Origin: Clostridium sp. K13
GTDB lineage: Bacteria; Bacillota; Clostridia; Clostridiales; Clostridiaceae
Assembly (NCBI RefSeq): GCF_019734195.1
Contig: NZ_JAASHM010000004.1
Coordinates: 1-64,000 of the forward strand
DNA: 64,000 nucleotides
Reading direction: 5' to 3'
Both the position numbers and the translations under genes were made by a program. How positions within the stretch are numbered: the stretch's first letter is position 1; each line of letters opens with the position of its first letter. This document shows, one piece after another, positions 1-9,827 of this stretch. The notes under the pieces are model-generated. The model did not search any database, was not told the DNA's origin, and worked only from the letters and a program-made list of their open reading frames with translations.

Positions 1-77
1 TAAACTTATATAATTTTCAAAGAGCGAGCAATTCTATGAAAAATCAAGCTATTTTTTCATATCAGCTTAACAGATTC
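1..77. mobile_element. Partial MITE-like end, cut by window edge
   Basis: Positions 66-77 carry CTTAACAGATTC, identical to the right terminal inverted repeat of the complete 118-bp element at 26135-26252; the match extends to CAGCTTAACAGATTCC (16 bp). The rest of the element would lie left of the window. The interior differs from the complete copy, so this is a diverged relative or only a shared terminus. Confidence 0.4.
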
Positions 78-228
78 CTTTTAAATATTTCTTAATATAT
101 TAATCTCTTAACCTCATCTCTCATGGTAATATTTTACACCATAAATTTTACAAAACTCTTAATATATACTTTTAATTCTTAAAATTACTTTACAATTTTA
201 TATTTTTGTAAGTTTATACAAAATTAAA

Positions 229-268
229 GAGAGTAATAAGCCTTGCTTTTGCACTTCTTATTACTCTC
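229..268 (-). terminator. Rho-independent terminator after the DUF2922 gene
   Basis: GAGAGTAATAAG (229-240) pairs perfectly with CTTATTACTCTC (257-268). On the minus strand it is followed by TTTAATTTT. It lies 22 bases past the stop of the DUF2922 gene. Confidence 0.75.
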
Positions 269-289
269 CTTTCTCATAAATTTAAGTTA

Positions 290-505
290 TTATATACTAA
301 ATTTAGTAACTGATCTTTGTGTTACTTGAGCTGAATGTTTGGAAACTAATGCTCCTTTTTTATTTTCAAAAATGTTATTTGCAATTAAGCTATCCATCAA
401 AGCTTGTACCTCATCATTTGTTATACCAGCTTTAACATCTGAAATTGAGATGTTAGATTTTTCCCCTGTTTCAGTTAAAAATGTCATTGTTAATGTATAT
501 TCCAT
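290..505 (-). CDS. DUF2922 family protein
   Basis: This 71-residue protein has the compact DUF2922 pattern: an N-terminal beta strand (MEYTLTMTFLTETG), a middle rich in Ile/Asp/Val, a helix GITNDEVQALMDSLIANNIF and a lysine-containing tail. DUF2922 proteins are small, of unknown function, and in Firmicutes usually sit directly downstream of a DUF1659 gene, as here (83-base gap, same strand). It has no signal peptide, membrane segment or catalytic motif. The pair is probably one transcript ended by the hairpin at 229-268. Family assignment is from pattern recognition; no function is inferred. Confidence 0.85.
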   Translation of the reverse strand: MEYTLTMTFLTETGEKSNISISDVKAGITNDEVQALMDSLIANNIFENKKGALVSKHSAQVTQRSVTKFSI

Positions 506-587
506 ATTTACTTCCCCCTTAAATAATATTCTAAAATTTAATATGATTAATTTACTGCTTCCCCATACAAGAGAAAGATTTTCCTCA

Positions 588-806
588 TTATTCTTGAATT
601 TGAGACAATTCAGTTACATAAAATGATCCAGTATTTGCTTCAAGTAAATCTGCTACTAATCCAGCTACTGCTTGAACTTTTGCAATATCTGCATTTGGTA
701 CTAAGTTACCTATCTTCTTTTTTGTAAAGGTTGGATTTCCCTCCTTGTCAATTGCTGATTGCACCTCAATTGATAATACTGTACTTTCAAGAGCCTTGTT
801 TGCCAT
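588..806 (-). CDS. DUF1659 family protein
   Basis: A 72-residue DUF1659-type protein starting MANKALESTVLSIEVQ. I place the start at 806 rather than at an upstream in-frame ATG (821) because GGAGGA lies seven bases before this ATG and the family begins with this MA..-type segment. The body has a lysine-rich turn (FTKKKIGNLVPNAD) and a helical part (IAKVQAVAGLVADLLEANTGSFYV). Function is unknown in the family. It is the first gene of the pair with the DUF2922 gene. No clear promoter was seen in the AT-rich stretch upstream. Confidence 0.85.
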   Translation of the reverse strand: MANKALESTVLSIEVQSAIDKEGNPTFTKKKIGNLVPNADIAKVQAVAGLVADLLEANTGSFYVTELSQIQE

Positions 807-1040
807 AATAAATTCCTCCATTTCATTTATTTTTTATTTTTTTGCCTTACAATTAATACATATACTTGAATATGGAGTTTTTACAAAATTTCTTTAAAAT
901 TTTAAAAAATGTTGATTAAGTTATCCTCTTACTACTGAATCCCTTTAGTTATACTGTGAGATTCAAATAGAGAAATTTATATTTTTATATTATAATTATA
1001 TTAATATGTTAATAATAATAAATAAAGGGATGTGATTTTT

Positions 1041-1520
1041 ATGATGATGATGTGTCCTGCGTCTAACTTACATAGAATTATAGTACATTATATATTCAAT
1101 GAATTACTAGAGCAAACTAGCTCTGCTAATAATGTTGGTTCTGAAGCTACTAGGATTGATGTTAATTATATTCTAAAAAGCACTGATGAAAAAACTAAAT
1201 ATTTAGAACCTGATGTATTTGCAGGTAGTGATTTATTATGGAAAGGTGAAATATTAGTTTCTGCTCCAGAGTTAATTATTGAAGTTTTAAGTTTTGCTAC
1301 TGCTAAATATGATAAAACGGGAAAAATGGATTTATATAAATCTATAGGTGTAAAGGAATATATATTAGTATCTCAAGATGGAAGTGTAGAGTTATATAAA
1401 TTGCAAAATGATAACTTTAAGGACTATATAAAAATTGATGATTTATTTAAAAGTGAATACTTAAATATAACCTTAGATTTTGATAAAATTTTCTCTTTAG
1501 TTAGAAATAAATTCAATTAA
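1041..1520 (+). CDS. Uma2-type (DUF820) endonuclease, N-terminally shortened
   Basis: The protein carries the PD-(D/E)XK core of the Uma2/DUF820 family: EPDVFAGSD, then APELIIEVLS, then TAKYDKTGKMDLYKSIGVKEY, giving the expected Asp, Glu and Lys. Family members are usually about 180-190 residues; this one (159) lacks the first ~35 that normally carry a YEDYLNLPEDERYELIDG-like segment, and its start sits in a run of four ATGs. A GTG at 1032 is in frame, but the SD-like AAAGGGATGTG suits ATG 1041. It may be a decayed gene. A second 3' fragment of the same gene is at 10994-11225. Uma2 proteins are widespread putative nucleases of unclear role. It ends at a bidirectional hairpin shared with repeat R1. 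Confidence 0.7.
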   Translation: MMMMCPASNLHRIIVHYIFNELLEQTSSANNVGSEATRIDVNYILKSTDEKTKYLEPDVFAGSDLLWKGEILVSAPELIIEVLSFATAKYDKTGKMDLYKSIGVKEYILVSQDGSVELYKLQNDNFKDYIKIDDLFKSEYLNITLDFDKIFSLVRNKFN

Positions 1521-1617
1521 AAATGCGTAGATTCGTTATCTACGCATTTTGCTTGTCACTGGCAATTCATTGGGCATTCAATGTGCTAGCAAGGAAACCT
1601 GCGACCTTGGTTGCTAT
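1521..1617 (-). repeat. Structured repeat R1
   Basis: Minus-strand order is ATAGCAA, stem, stem (CATTG/CAATG), TTGCCAGTGACAAGC, then the hairpin AAATGCGTAGA/TCTACGCATTT (1521-1531 with 1539-1549) and a T run. The hairpin serves as terminator for the Uma2 gene on the plus strand and for the minus strand as well. It is diverged from the R4/R7/R9 group in the middle stems but keeps the same order and ends. Confidence 0.6.
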
Positions 1618-1618
1618 A

Positions 1619-1656
1619 AAAAAAGCTCTAATGATACTAAATCACTGAGCTTTTTT
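1619..1656 (-). terminator. Terminator after histidine kinase gene
   Basis: AAAAAAGCTC pairs with GAGCTTTTTT around an 18-base loop, giving a U-tract in either direction. It lies about 90 bases past the stop of the kinase gene at 1745 and next to R1. Confidence 0.7.
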
Positions 1657-1744
1657 ATTATTTAATTATAAACACTTTTTGCAGAATTTATTTTTCTATC
1701 ATATATTTTTATTATTGGTTTATATATAATATTACATGTTGTTT

Positions 1745-3730
1745 TTAGTTATAAATTAAAATTTCATATATATCAGATAACTCTAACTTAACTTTATAAG
1801 AATCTAAATAGTGATTAACTTCATCATTATTATTTTCCAACCTATTAGGTAAGAATACTTTAAAGGTTGTACCTTCATTTAATTCACTTTCAATCTCAAT
1901 TTTTCCTTCATGAAGGTCTACTATATATTGTACAATACTTAACCCAATTCCACTTCCCTCATTTTTTCTAGTGAATGACTTGTCTACTTGAACAAACTTT
2001 TCAAAAATAGCCTTTTGATTTTCCTTTGCTATACCAATCCCCTGATCCTTAACAATTATTTCAATTACCTCATCCTTAACAATTAAATCTACATATATAT
2101 TAGAGTCCTTACCTGAAAACTTAATAGCATTAGATAATAAATTAAGCATTAACCTCTCAATCATATTAGCATCACAGCTTATAATCCATTCCTCTACATT
2201 TGTATCAAATTGTATATTTATATTTTTTAGTTTTGCATACTCTACTACAGATAACACAACTTCTTCAATAACATTTACTATATCATAATTATTTAAGGTT
2301 AAACCTATGATTCCCAAATCAAATTTAGATAAATCCATAATATTATCTATTAACCTTGTCATTCTTGCACAATTTAAATGTAAAGTTTTATTATACTTTT
2401 CATATACTTGTCTAAAATCAGTATCCTCATTTTTCATAAAAACATCTAGTAGCTGAACTGAAGAAGAAATTAAATTTAACGGTGTTTTTAATTCATGAGA
2501 AATATTTGCTATAAACTCACTTTTTTCTTTATCATATTCCTTAAGCCTTTTAACCTCTAACTCTTTATTTAATATTTCTGTTATATCCATATAATTAATA
2601 GCTAAGTAATTTTTTTTATTATTACATGTAATTTTTTGAATATTACAATCAAAGGTCTTTTGAGTCTTCTCATTTCTTAATAATCCTCTCCATGAATCAT
2701 TTCCCTCAATCGCCCTTCGAATCTCTTCGATATTAATAACATTAAACTTATTATTATTTAAAATTAAGTAAAGATTATCAATAGAACCATTACAACAATA
2801 ATATTCTTTTATCCTCTCATTTGCATATACGATCTTTTCATTTTCATCAAAAATAGCTATAAAATTATTACTATTTTTTTCTGCTAATGCATAAAACAGT
2901 TGTAGTTCTTCATTTAATTTATTAGCTACATATACACTTATAAAGCTTTCAATCAATGTACCTATTATAATTATTAGAAAACATATATATGTTAATGATA
3001 CTGAAATTAAATTTTTACAAAAGCTTAATTTATTAGCCATATATATTGTATAAACTGCTTTCAATGCAAGAATTAATATGCTAGCACTAAAAACATAAAA
3101 TATATACTTTTTTTCTTTAAAGGCTCTAATAAGTAAAATAATTGAAGATGTTGAATAAACTAATATTAAAAAAACGTTATATGCTATTAATCTAGCATAA
3201 TTAACTTCATAATTAGTAGTATAACTATTTATAGCAAATGACTTTTCAATAACTCCAAAAATTATAGTAAAAACTATTACTATAAAAATAAAAACAACTT
3301 TATTTTTAAGTATTATACTTTTAATTTTATTTTCTTTTGTTACTGAAATTATTAGAAATAATATTCTAAGTAATGATGCAGATACAACTATATATATAGA
3401 AATACCTAGCTCATCATAATAAAAGGGCAAGTAATCTATATGATTAAATAATATACCAACTGACAATCCAATATACATTAATGAAATAATAAAAATATTA
3501 TTATCCTTTGTTCTTTTATATGATATTAAGCAACTAAATACACCCAACATAGATATTATTATATTAAATGATTTTATAAATCCTAATGTTGAATTTAAAT
3601 ATTCCATCTTATGTATATTTTTTAAAACTATATTTGCAATAATTATTACTAATAATATAATCAAGCCTAAAATAACAGATAGTACTTGTTTTTTACTTTT
3701 TAAAGGACACTTCTCTCTAATAATACTCAT
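1745..3730 (-). CDS. Membrane sensor histidine kinase, orphan
   Basis: A 661-residue kinase. Residues ~20-290 hold about eight hydrophobic segments (MASE-like sensor). A PAS-like region follows (~300-400), then the HisKA H-box ISHELKTPLN with the phospho-acceptor His. The HATPase has N-box LLSNAIKFS, G1 DQGIGIAKEN, F-box IFEKF and G2 GSGIGLS. I start it at 3730 because a GGGGGGGTGT Shine-Dalgarno precedes that ATG; the longer frame to 3823 lacks one. No response regulator is adjacent. It is paralogous along its whole length to the kinase at 49657-51621, including the C-terminal LELSDIY. Signal and partner are unknown. Confidence 0.9.
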   Translation of the reverse strand: MSIIREKCPLKSKKQVLSVILGLIILLVIIIANIVLKNIHKMEYLNSTLGFIKSFNIIISMLGVFSCLISYKRTKDNNIFIISLMYIGLSVGILFNHIDYLPFYYDELGISIYIVVSASLLRILFLIISVTKENKIKSIILKNKVVFIFIVIVFTIIFGVIEKSFAINSYTTNYEVNYARLIAYNVFLILVYSTSSIILLIRAFKEKKYIFYVFSASILILALKAVYTIYMANKLSFCKNLISVSLTYICFLIIIIGTLIESFISVYVANKLNEELQLFYALAEKNSNNFIAIFDENEKIVYANERIKEYYCCNGSIDNLYLILNNNKFNVINIEEIRRAIEGNDSWRGLLRNEKTQKTFDCNIQKITCNNKKNYLAINYMDITEILNKELEVKRLKEYDKEKSEFIANISHELKTPLNLISSSVQLLDVFMKNEDTDFRQVYEKYNKTLHLNCARMTRLIDNIMDLSKFDLGIIGLTLNNYDIVNVIEEVVLSVVEYAKLKNINIQFDTNVEEWIISCDANMIERLMLNLLSNAIKFSGKDSNIYVDLIVKDEVIEIIVKDQGIGIAKENQKAIFEKFVQVDKSFTRKNEGSGIGLSIVQYIVDLHEGKIEIESELNEGTTFKVFLPNRLENNNDEVNHYLDSYKVKLELSDIYEILIYN

Positions 3731-3847
3731 ACACCCCCCCATTTCTTTATATAGATAAATTTTATCATACAAAAATGTATTTTTTTGTAATATTTTGTAG
3801 AATATTATTAAATTTTTAAACATAAACTTTTCTTTAATAAAAAAAAA

Positions 3848-3881
3848 TAGTGATAACCTATATTTTATACAAAGTTATCAC
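3848..3881 (-). terminator. Terminator of the glm cluster
   Basis: AGTGATAAC pairs with GTTATCACT; on the minus strand the hairpin is followed by a run of nine T. It lies about 50 bases past the stop of the 37-residue ORF and closes the transcript from glmU. Confidence 0.75.
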
Positions 3882-3929
3882 TTAAAATTTCTACTCTATT
3901 TCTAATTTTAAATAAATAATATCCTATAT

Positions 3930-4043
3930 CTAACCATTAATTGAAGTAATAAAACCATGTACTATTAATGCAGTAATAAGTGTTATAGCCACACCTAATA
4001 GTACTACTTTAAACTTAAATCTTCTATTATTAAATCTCTCCAT
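3930..4043 (-). CDS. Small single-pass membrane peptide (37 aa)
   Basis: A short reading frame with a good Shine-Dalgarno (GGGAG, seven bases before ATG) encodes a basic N-terminus (MERFNNRRFKFK) and one hydrophobic helix (VVLLGVAITLITALIVHGFI). This positive-inside plus single-helix layout is typical of small bacterial membrane peptides. It sits between glmU and a strong terminator, so it is likely transcribed. I do not recognise a family, and conservation is unchecked. Confidence 0.5.
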   Translation of the reverse strand: MERFNNRRFKFKVVLLGVAITLITALIVHGFITSING

Positions 4044-4066
4044 TTTAAACTCCCATAAATTTATTG

Positions 4067-4105
4067 GCCACAGAAAAAGCACTTGTACCCTACCTCTTCT
4101 GTGGC
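4067..4105 (-). terminator. Hairpin directly after glmU
   Basis: GCCACAGAA pairs perfectly with TTCTGTGGC around a 21-base loop, 13 bases past the glmU stop. The following minus-strand bases (CAATAAATTT) lack a solid T run, so termination may be partial and leave some readthrough into the small ORF. Confidence 0.5.
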
Positions 4106-4117
4106 ATTAAAAATATA

Positions 4118-5476
4118 CTATCTTCTTCTTTCAACCCATCCTGGAATATTTCTTTGCTTTGCTCTAGCTACTGCAAGTTCACCACTCTTTACATCATTAG
4201 TAATAGTAGAACCAGCTGCAATATAAGTATTATCTTCTACAGTTACTGGAGATATTAAGTTTGTATTACATCCAATAAAACTGTTATTACCTATAATAGT
4301 CTTATTCTTGTTCTTACCATCATAATTTACAGTAACGGTACCACATCCAAAATTACAACTTTCTCCCACTTCAGCGTCTCCTATATATGTTAAATGAGAA
4401 ACCTTAGTATTATCACCAATAGTTGACTTCTTAATTTCAACAAAATCTCCAACTCTTACGTGATTTCCTATAATTGATTGTGGACGTATATATGCAAAAG
4501 GCCCAACTGTAGTATCATTACCAATAACACTATCTAAAATAACAGAGCTTTGAATTTCAACATTTTCTGCAATAGAAGAATTACTTATTCTTGAATTAGG
4601 ATATAATAAACATCCTGATCCAATTACAGTATTACCTTCAATAACGTTACCAGGATATATTATTGTATCTTTTCCAATAATAACATCAGCTCCAATGTAA
4701 GTATTTGATGGATCTATTAATGTAACTCCATTTTCTAAGTGAATTGAATTAATTCTTTTTCTTAATTCATGTTCAACTTGTGCAAGTTGAGCTCTTGAGT
4801 TAACACCCATTGTTTCTTCAAAGCTAGTTACAACAGCACCAACCTTTTCACCTTGTTCTTTTAATATTCCAATAACATCAGTTAAATAATATTCACCTTG
4901 AGAATTATTGTTTGATAACTTTTCTAATGCTTCTAATAAAGAAACTATATCAAAGCAATAAACTCCAGCATTCATTTCTCTAACCTTTAATTCCTCTTCA
5001 TTACAATCCTTATGTTCAACTATTTTTAATACTTCATCACCATTTCTAATGATTCTTCCATATCCACTAGCATCATCTAATATTGAACTTAAAAGAGTTG
5101 CCTTATTATTATTTAAAGAATGTTCCTCAAATAATCTTTTAATAGTTTCTTCAGTTATTAATGGTGCATCACCACATAATACAGCTACAGTTCCTTCCTT
5201 ATCCTTTAAGAAATCTATAGCACATTTTACTGCATGCCCTGTTCCTAATTGCTCATCTTGTAATGAATATGATACTTCTCTATTTTCAGTTTTAATTTTA
5301 ACTAAATCTGCACCCTTACCTATAATTAGGTTAATATCATTAATTTCTGCTTTTCTTAATGTATCTATAACATGATTCACCATTTCCTTACCACAAACCT
5401 TATGTAATACCTTTGGTAAATCTGATTTAATTCTTGTTCCTTGTCCTGCTGCTAATATTAGTGCACAATTATACAT
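4118..5476 (-). CDS. glmU: Bifunctional UDP-GlcNAc pyrophosphorylase / GlcN-1-P acetyltransferase
   Basis: The 452-residue protein acetylates glucosamine-1-phosphate and then uridylylates it to UDP-GlcNAc, the precursor for peptidoglycan and for the sugar polymers encoded nearby. The N-terminal half has the nucleotidyltransferase signature [15 protein letters not shown] (residues 8-22). From about residue 250 it is a left-handed beta-helix of hexapeptides ([20 protein letters not shown]) ending in the acetyltransferase region with NYDGKNK and GWVERRR. Length fits the family. It follows glmM by 75 bases with a hairpin between them. Confidence 0.97.
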   Translation of the reverse strand: MYNCALILAAGQGTRIKSDLPKVLHKVCGKEMVNHVIDTLRKAEINDINLIIGKGADLVKIKTENREVSYSLQDEQLGTGHAVKCAIDFLKDKEGTVAVLCGDAPLITEETIKRLFEEHSLNNNKATLLSSILDDASGYGRIIRNGDEVLKIVEHKDCNEEELKVREMNAGVYCFDIVSLLEALEKLSNNNSQGEYYLTDVIGILKEQGEKVGAVVTSFEETMGVNSRAQLAQVEHELRKRINSIHLENGVTLIDPSNTYIGADVIIGKDTIIYPGNVIEGNTVIGSGCLLYPNSRISNSSIAENVEIQSSVILDSVIGNDTTVGPFAYIRPQSIIGNHVRVGDFVEIKKSTIGDNTKVSHLTYIGDAEVGESCNFGCGTVTVNYDGKNKNKTIIGNNSFIGCNTNLISPVTVEDNTYIAAGSTITNDVKSGELAVARAKQRNIPGWVERRR

Positions 5477-5507
5477 ACTTTATCTTATTCCCCCTATTTC
5501 CATATCA

Positions 5508-5534
5508 GGGAAAAGGGAAGCTTTCTCTTTTCCC
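5508..5534. terminator. Hairpin between glmM and glmU
   Basis: GGGAAAAG pairs with CTTTTCCC around an 11-base loop. There is no U-tract, so this may be a processing or stability hairpin rather than a terminator. Confidence 0.4.
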
Positions 5535-5551
5535 CATATAATATATATTAA

Positions 5552-6895
5552 TTAAATTTTACTTAATATTAAATTAACTAAACTATTTGCCATTTCATTT
5601 ATTTCATCTTGATTTTCACCTTCAAGCATAACTCTTACTAAAGGTTCAGTTCCTGATGGTCTTATAAGCACTCTACCAACACCATTTAATTTAGCCTCAA
5701 CATTATTAATAGCCTCAATTATTTCTGCATCCTCTAAATAAATATTCTTCTTTTCATTTGGAACCTTAGCATTAACTAATACTTGTGGTAACTCTTTCAT
5801 TACTCCAGCTAATTCACTAAAAGTCTTTCCGCTTTCTTTTAATATAGATGCTACTTGAAGTGCACTAACTAAACCATCTCCAGTAGTATTGTGATTAAGG
5901 AATATTATGTGACCTGATTGTTCTCCACCTAATATATAATTATTCTTAAGCATTTCTTCAAGTACATATCTATCTCCAACCTTAGTTTTTACTAGGTTAA
6001 TCCCTTCTCTTTTAGCAGCAATGTCTAATCCTAAATTACTCATTACTGTAACAACTAAAGTATCATCCTTTAATTGACCAGCTTCCTTTAAAGCCTTTGC
6101 ACATATTGTTAATAAGAAATCTCCATTTATCATATTTCCTTTTTCATCAACAGCTAAACATCTATCTGCATCACCATCAAAAGCAAATCCAATATCACAA
6201 TTCTTTCTTACTACATAATCCATTAATTCTTCCATATGAGTTGAACCACAATTTTCATTTATGTTATTTCCATCTGGATTATCATTAATTACATACACTC
6301 TTGCACCTAAAGCTCTAAATGCCTTAACTGCAGCCTTATATGCAGCACCATTTGCACAATCTAAAGCAACCTTTAATCCTTTTAAATCTGTTTTAATTGT
6401 ACTTTTTGCATATTCTATATATTCATATAAAGCTGTTTCTTCCTTATATACTCTACCAACACCTTCTCCAACTGGACTTGGTACTCCTTCAAAACCATTT
6501 TCAATTATTCTTTGAATTTCATCTTCTAATTCATCTGATAACTTGTACCCTTTTCCATCAAAGAATTTAATTCCATTATATTCAACTGGATTATGAGATG
6601 CTGAAATCATAACTCCTGCATCTGCATTATATTCTCTTGTTAAGTGAGCTACTGCTGGTGTTGGTACTACTCCTAAAATTATAGCTTCAGCACCAACTGA
6701 AAGTATCCCTGCAACTAAAGCTGACTCTAACATATCTCCTGATATTCTAGTATCCTTAGCAACTAATATCTTTGGCTTATGTGTCCCTTCTGTTAATACA
6801 TAAGCTCCTGCTCTACCTAAATTATAAGCTAATTCTGCACTTAATTCTGTATTAGCAATACCTCTAACTCCATCTGTTCCAAACATTCTTGCCAT
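5552..6895 (-). CDS. glmM: Phosphoglucosamine mutase
   Basis: Interconverts glucosamine-6-P and glucosamine-1-P, the step before GlmU. The 447-residue protein starts [12 protein letters not shown]. It shows the active-site serine loop [12 protein letters not shown] (phosphoserine at the second S), the metal loop DGDADR, the sugar-binding GEQSGH and the phosphate-binding [10 protein letters not shown] near the C-terminus. I prefer ATG 6895 over the upstream GTG at 6907, because that GTG overlaps the AGGAG Shine-Dalgarno. The LCP gene is 33 bases upstream, so the two are probably cotranscribed. Confidence 0.97.
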   Translation of the reverse strand: MARMFGTDGVRGIANTELSAELAYNLGRAGAYVLTEGTHKPKILVAKDTRISGDMLESALVAGILSVGAEAIILGVVPTPAVAHLTREYNADAGVMISASHNPVEYNGIKFFDGKGYKLSDELEDEIQRIIENGFEGVPSPVGEGVGRVYKEETALYEYIEYAKSTIKTDLKGLKVALDCANGAAYKAAVKAFRALGARVYVINDNPDGNNINENCGSTHMEELMDYVVRKNCDIGFAFDGDADRCLAVDEKGNMINGDFLLTICAKALKEAGQLKDDTLVVTVMSNLGLDIAAKREGINLVKTKVGDRYVLEEMLKNNYILGGEQSGHIIFLNHNTTGDGLVSALQVASILKESGKTFSELAGVMKELPQVLVNAKVPNEKKNIYLEDAEIIEAINNVEAKLNGVGRVLIRPSGTEPLVRVMLEGENQDEINEMANSLVNLILSKI

Positions 6896-6928
6896 ATTTC
6901 TTATCACTCCTATTATCTTAATTATTTA

Positions 6929-7858
6929 CTACCAATTCTTTATATCTTCAAATATATAATCATGTAACTGCTGTACTGTATTTTCCTTATCAAAGGTTAA
7001 ATAATATATTTTATCTATCATTTTGCCTTCACAGTATCCATCTCTAGGAAATCTTTCTTGCTCTAAGGTTGTTACTCCCATTTTTAATACTTCATTTCCT
7101 AAGTTTAATATTTCTGAATAATCTAAGTTAGTTTGTACCATAGGTAAAATCTCACTTAATAAACTTGGATATTGTGTAAAATTTATAGATAATACTTTTT
7201 CAAAAACCTTACTTAAAACAGTTCTTTGTCTATCTGTTCTTACATAGTCTCCACCACTTGCATATCTTATTCTTGAATATGCAAGCGCTTGCTCACCAGT
7301 TAAAGTATATGTACCAGCAGCATCAATCCCTGGAATATGACTTACTTCTTCACTAGTTATATCAATAGTAACTCCACCTAACATATCAATTATCTTTGGT
7401 AGTGTTGTAAAGTTAACTGCTACAAAATCATCTATATTTAAATCAAAATTTTCATTTAAGGTTTTAATAGCTAATTGAGGCCCTCCAAATGCATAAGCAT
7501 GATTAATCTTATCATCTCCATGCCCTTCAATAGTAACATAAGAATCTCTCATAATTGATGTTAGCTTTAACTTTTTATGAGTTGTATCAATTGTTGCAAT
7601 TATTATTGAATCTGATCTACCAACACCGCCATCTTCAGCATCTATACCAAATAAGGCAATATTTATAACACTATCACTATAAGCTGATAACTTTTCTTCA
7701 ACTTCATCTTTTATTCCAACATCAGACTTATCTATTTCAATCTTTTCTATCTTATTAAATAGATGATTTCCATAGGAATATATTCCTCCAATAGTTACTA
7801 AAAGAATACTAATAACAACCCCTAAAATCCATAAAACAACTTTACTTCTTTTCTTCAT
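6929..7858 (-). CDS. LytR-CpsA-Psr (LCP) family cell-wall glycopolymer ligase
   Basis: A 309-residue membrane-anchored protein. A short cytoplasmic KKRSK start is followed by one transmembrane helix (VVLWILGVVISILLVTIGGI) and the extracellular LCP domain: GRSDSIIIATID, SIMRDSYV, KINHAYAFGG, the MLGGVTIDI segment, and the arginine/aspartate cluster GGDYVRTDRQR. LCP enzymes transfer polysaccharide or teichoic-acid chains from undecaprenyl pyrophosphate to peptidoglycan, so it could attach the polymer made by the 21-43 kb region. It sits between glmS and glmM, linking sugar supply to wall attachment. Which polymer it handles is inference. Confidence 0.92.
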   Translation of the reverse strand: MKKRSKVVLWILGVVISILLVTIGGIYSYGNHLFNKIEKIEIDKSDVGIKDEVEEKLSAYSDSVINIALFGIDAEDGGVGRSDSIIIATIDTTHKKLKLTSIMRDSYVTIEGHGDDKINHAYAFGGPQLAIKTLNENFDLNIDDFVAVNFTTLPKIIDMLGGVTIDITSEEVSHIPGIDAAGTYTLTGEQALAYSRIRYASGGDYVRTDRQRTVLSKVFEKVLSINFTQYPSLLSEILPMVQTNLDYSEILNLGNEVLKMGVTTLEQERFPRDGYCEGKMIDKIYYLTFDKENTVQQLHDYIFEDIKNW

Positions 7859-7949
7859 ATTACTTTCCTCCCAAACCCTATTTGTAAATTTATATTTAAA
7901 TTTTAATTTTTAGAAAAGTTACTACATATTTACTTACTAGCTTTTATAA

Positions 7950-7985
7950 AAATAGCCCCTATAATTTATACAGAGGCCACTTTTT
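7950..7985 (-). terminator. Terminator after glmS
   Basis: On the minus strand TGGCCTCT pairs with AGGGGCTA (two G-U pairs), followed by TTTTTA. It is immediately past the glmS stop, so the LCP gene probably has its own promoter or depends on readthrough. Confidence 0.65.
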
Positions 7986-7994
7986 TAATCAGCT

Positions 7995-9827
7995 TTATTC
8001 AACTGTAACTGACTTAGCTAAGTTTCTTGGCTTATCTACATCACAGCCCTTTTGTTTTGCAACATAGTAAGATATTAATTGAAGTGGCACAACACTTATC
8101 ATTGGAGTTAATAAATCAATAGTCTTTGGAATATAAACTAATGAATCAACAACTTCCTTTGATGTTTCATCACCTTCATTAACTACTGCAAAGATATTTC
8201 CACCTCTTGTAGAAACTTCTCTTACGTTAGATATCATCTTATCCTTTAAAGCTTCTTGAGTTAATAATGTAATAACTGCAGTTCCCTTATCAATTAAAGC
8301 AATTGGTCCATGCTTTAATTCTCCACCAGCATAAGCATCACAATGGATATAAGATATTTCTTTAAGTTTTAAAGAACCTTCCATAGCCACAGCATAGTCA
8401 AGACCTCTTCCTAAGAAGTAAATATCTCTATGATTATAATGTTTATCAGCATATCTTTGAAGTTCTTCCTTCATTTCTAAAGCTCTTGCAATCTTTTCTG
8501 GAATTGTTAGCATTTCAGCTTTTACTTCTTCTGCATATTCTTCAGTTATAGTTTCTTTTAATCTACCAAAGTATAATCCTAAGATATAGAATGCAGCTAA
8601 TTGAGTTACATAAGCTTTAGTTGATGCAACTGCAATTTCTGGTCCTGCTAATGTGTAAATCACATCATCAGCTTCTCTTGATACTGAAGATCCAACAACG
8701 TTAGTTATAGCTAAAACTCTAGCTCCTTGTCTTTGTCCATCTCTTAAAACTGCTAAAGTATCAGCTGTTTCCCCTGATTGAGATACAACTATTATTAATG
8801 TTTTGTTAGTTATTAATGGATCTCTATATCTAAATTCAGATGCAACATCAATCTCTACTGGTATTTTAGCTAACTTTTCAATAACAGTTTTACCAACAAC
8901 ACCTGCATGGTAAGCTGTTCCACAAGCTACTATATAAACTTTATCAAAGTTTTCTAATTCTTCTTTAGTAAACTTAACATTATCTAAAGTTATTTCTTTT
9001 CCTAAAGCAATCTTTCCTGCTAAGGTATCTCTTACTGCCTTTGGTTGTTCATGAATTTCTTTTAACATAAAGTCTTCATATCCACCCTTTTCAGCAGCAT
9101 CAACATTCCAAGTTACATGGTAAACTTCTTTTTCAATCTTTTCACCATCTTCAGTTCTAAGCTCAACACCATCTTTTGTTAAGATAACAAATTCCTTATC
9201 TTCTAAAAGATATACGTCTCTAGTATGATTTAAAACTGCTGGAATATCTGAAGCTATAAAGCTTTCATTTTCTCCTAATCCAACAATAAGAGGACTATCT
9301 TTTCTTACTGCAATTATTCTGTCTGGCTCATTGTTTGCAATAACTCCAATAGCAAAGCTTCCTTCTAATTTAGCTGTAGCTTTAACTACTGCATCAAAAA
9401 GATTTCTTCCATCTTTATAGTAGTAATCAACTAAGTTTGGTATAACTTCTGTATCGGTTTCAGATAGGAATTCATATCCTTTTCCAGTTAACCATTCTCT
9501 TAATCTCATATAATTTTCAATAATTCCATTATGTACAACACTAATTGTTGCATTCCCATTTGAATGTGGATGAGAGTTAACATCTGATGGTTCACCATGA
9601 GTTGCCCATCTTGTATGTCCTATCCCAATATGTCCATTAATTGAATTAGTATTTAGATCATTTTCTAAATTTGCTAATCTACCTTTTAATTTTCTAACGC
9701 TTATTTTTTCATCTTCTATGATTGCAACACCTGCTGAATCATATCCTCTGTATTCTAATTTTGAAAGACCTTCAACTAATAAATCAGCTGCCTGTCTTTT
9801 ACCTATATATCCTACTATTCCACACAT
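7995..9827 (-). CDS. glmS: Glutamine-fructose-6-phosphate aminotransferase
   Basis: Makes glucosamine-6-phosphate from fructose-6-phosphate and glutamine, the entry step to UDP-GlcNAc. The 610-residue length is usual. The N-terminal glutaminase begins MCGIVGYIG with the catalytic Cys2, and EYRGYDSAG follows. Two SIS sugar-isomerase domains follow (VSQSGETADTLAVLRDGQ and GRGLDYAVAMEGSLKLKE), and the C-terminus is the conserved DKPRNLAKSVTVE. GAAAGGGA precedes the ATG. I saw no glmS ribozyme core in the 316-base upstream region, although that ribozyme is common in Firmicutes. Confidence 0.97.
   Translation of the reverse strand: MCGIVGYIGKRQAADLLVEGLSKLEYRGYDSAGVAIIEDEKISVRKLKGRLANLENDLNTNSINGHIGIGHTRWATHGEPSDVNSHPHSNGNATISVVHNGIIENYMRLREWLTGKGYEFLSETDTEVIPNLVDYYYKDGRNLFDAVVKATAKLEGSFAIGVIANNEPDRIIAVRKDSPLIVGLGENESFIASDIPAVLNHTRDVYLLEDKEFVILTKDGVELRTEDGEKIEKEVYHVTWNVDAAEKGGYEDFMLKEIHEQPKAVRDTLAGKIALGKEITLDNVKFTKEELENFDKVYIVACGTAYHAGVVGKTVIEKLAKIPVEIDVASEFRYRDPLITNKTLIIVVSQSGETADTLAVLRDGQRQGARVLAITNVVGSSVSREADDVIYTLAGPEIAVASTKAYVTQLAAFYILGLYFGRLKETITEEYAEEVKAEMLTIPEKIARALEMKEELQRYADKHYNHRDIYFLGRGLDYAVAMEGSLKLKEISYIHCDAYAGGELKHGPIALIDKGTAVITLLTQEALKDKMISNVREVSTRGGNIFAVVNEGDETSKEVVDSLVYIPKTIDLLTPMISVVPLQLISYYVAKQKGCDVDKPRNLAKSVTVE

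Noticed and set aside
339-626. Plus-strand frame across the DUF2922/DUF1659 pair
   Set aside because: It covers two well-supported minus-strand genes and their gap, with no Shine-Dalgarno.
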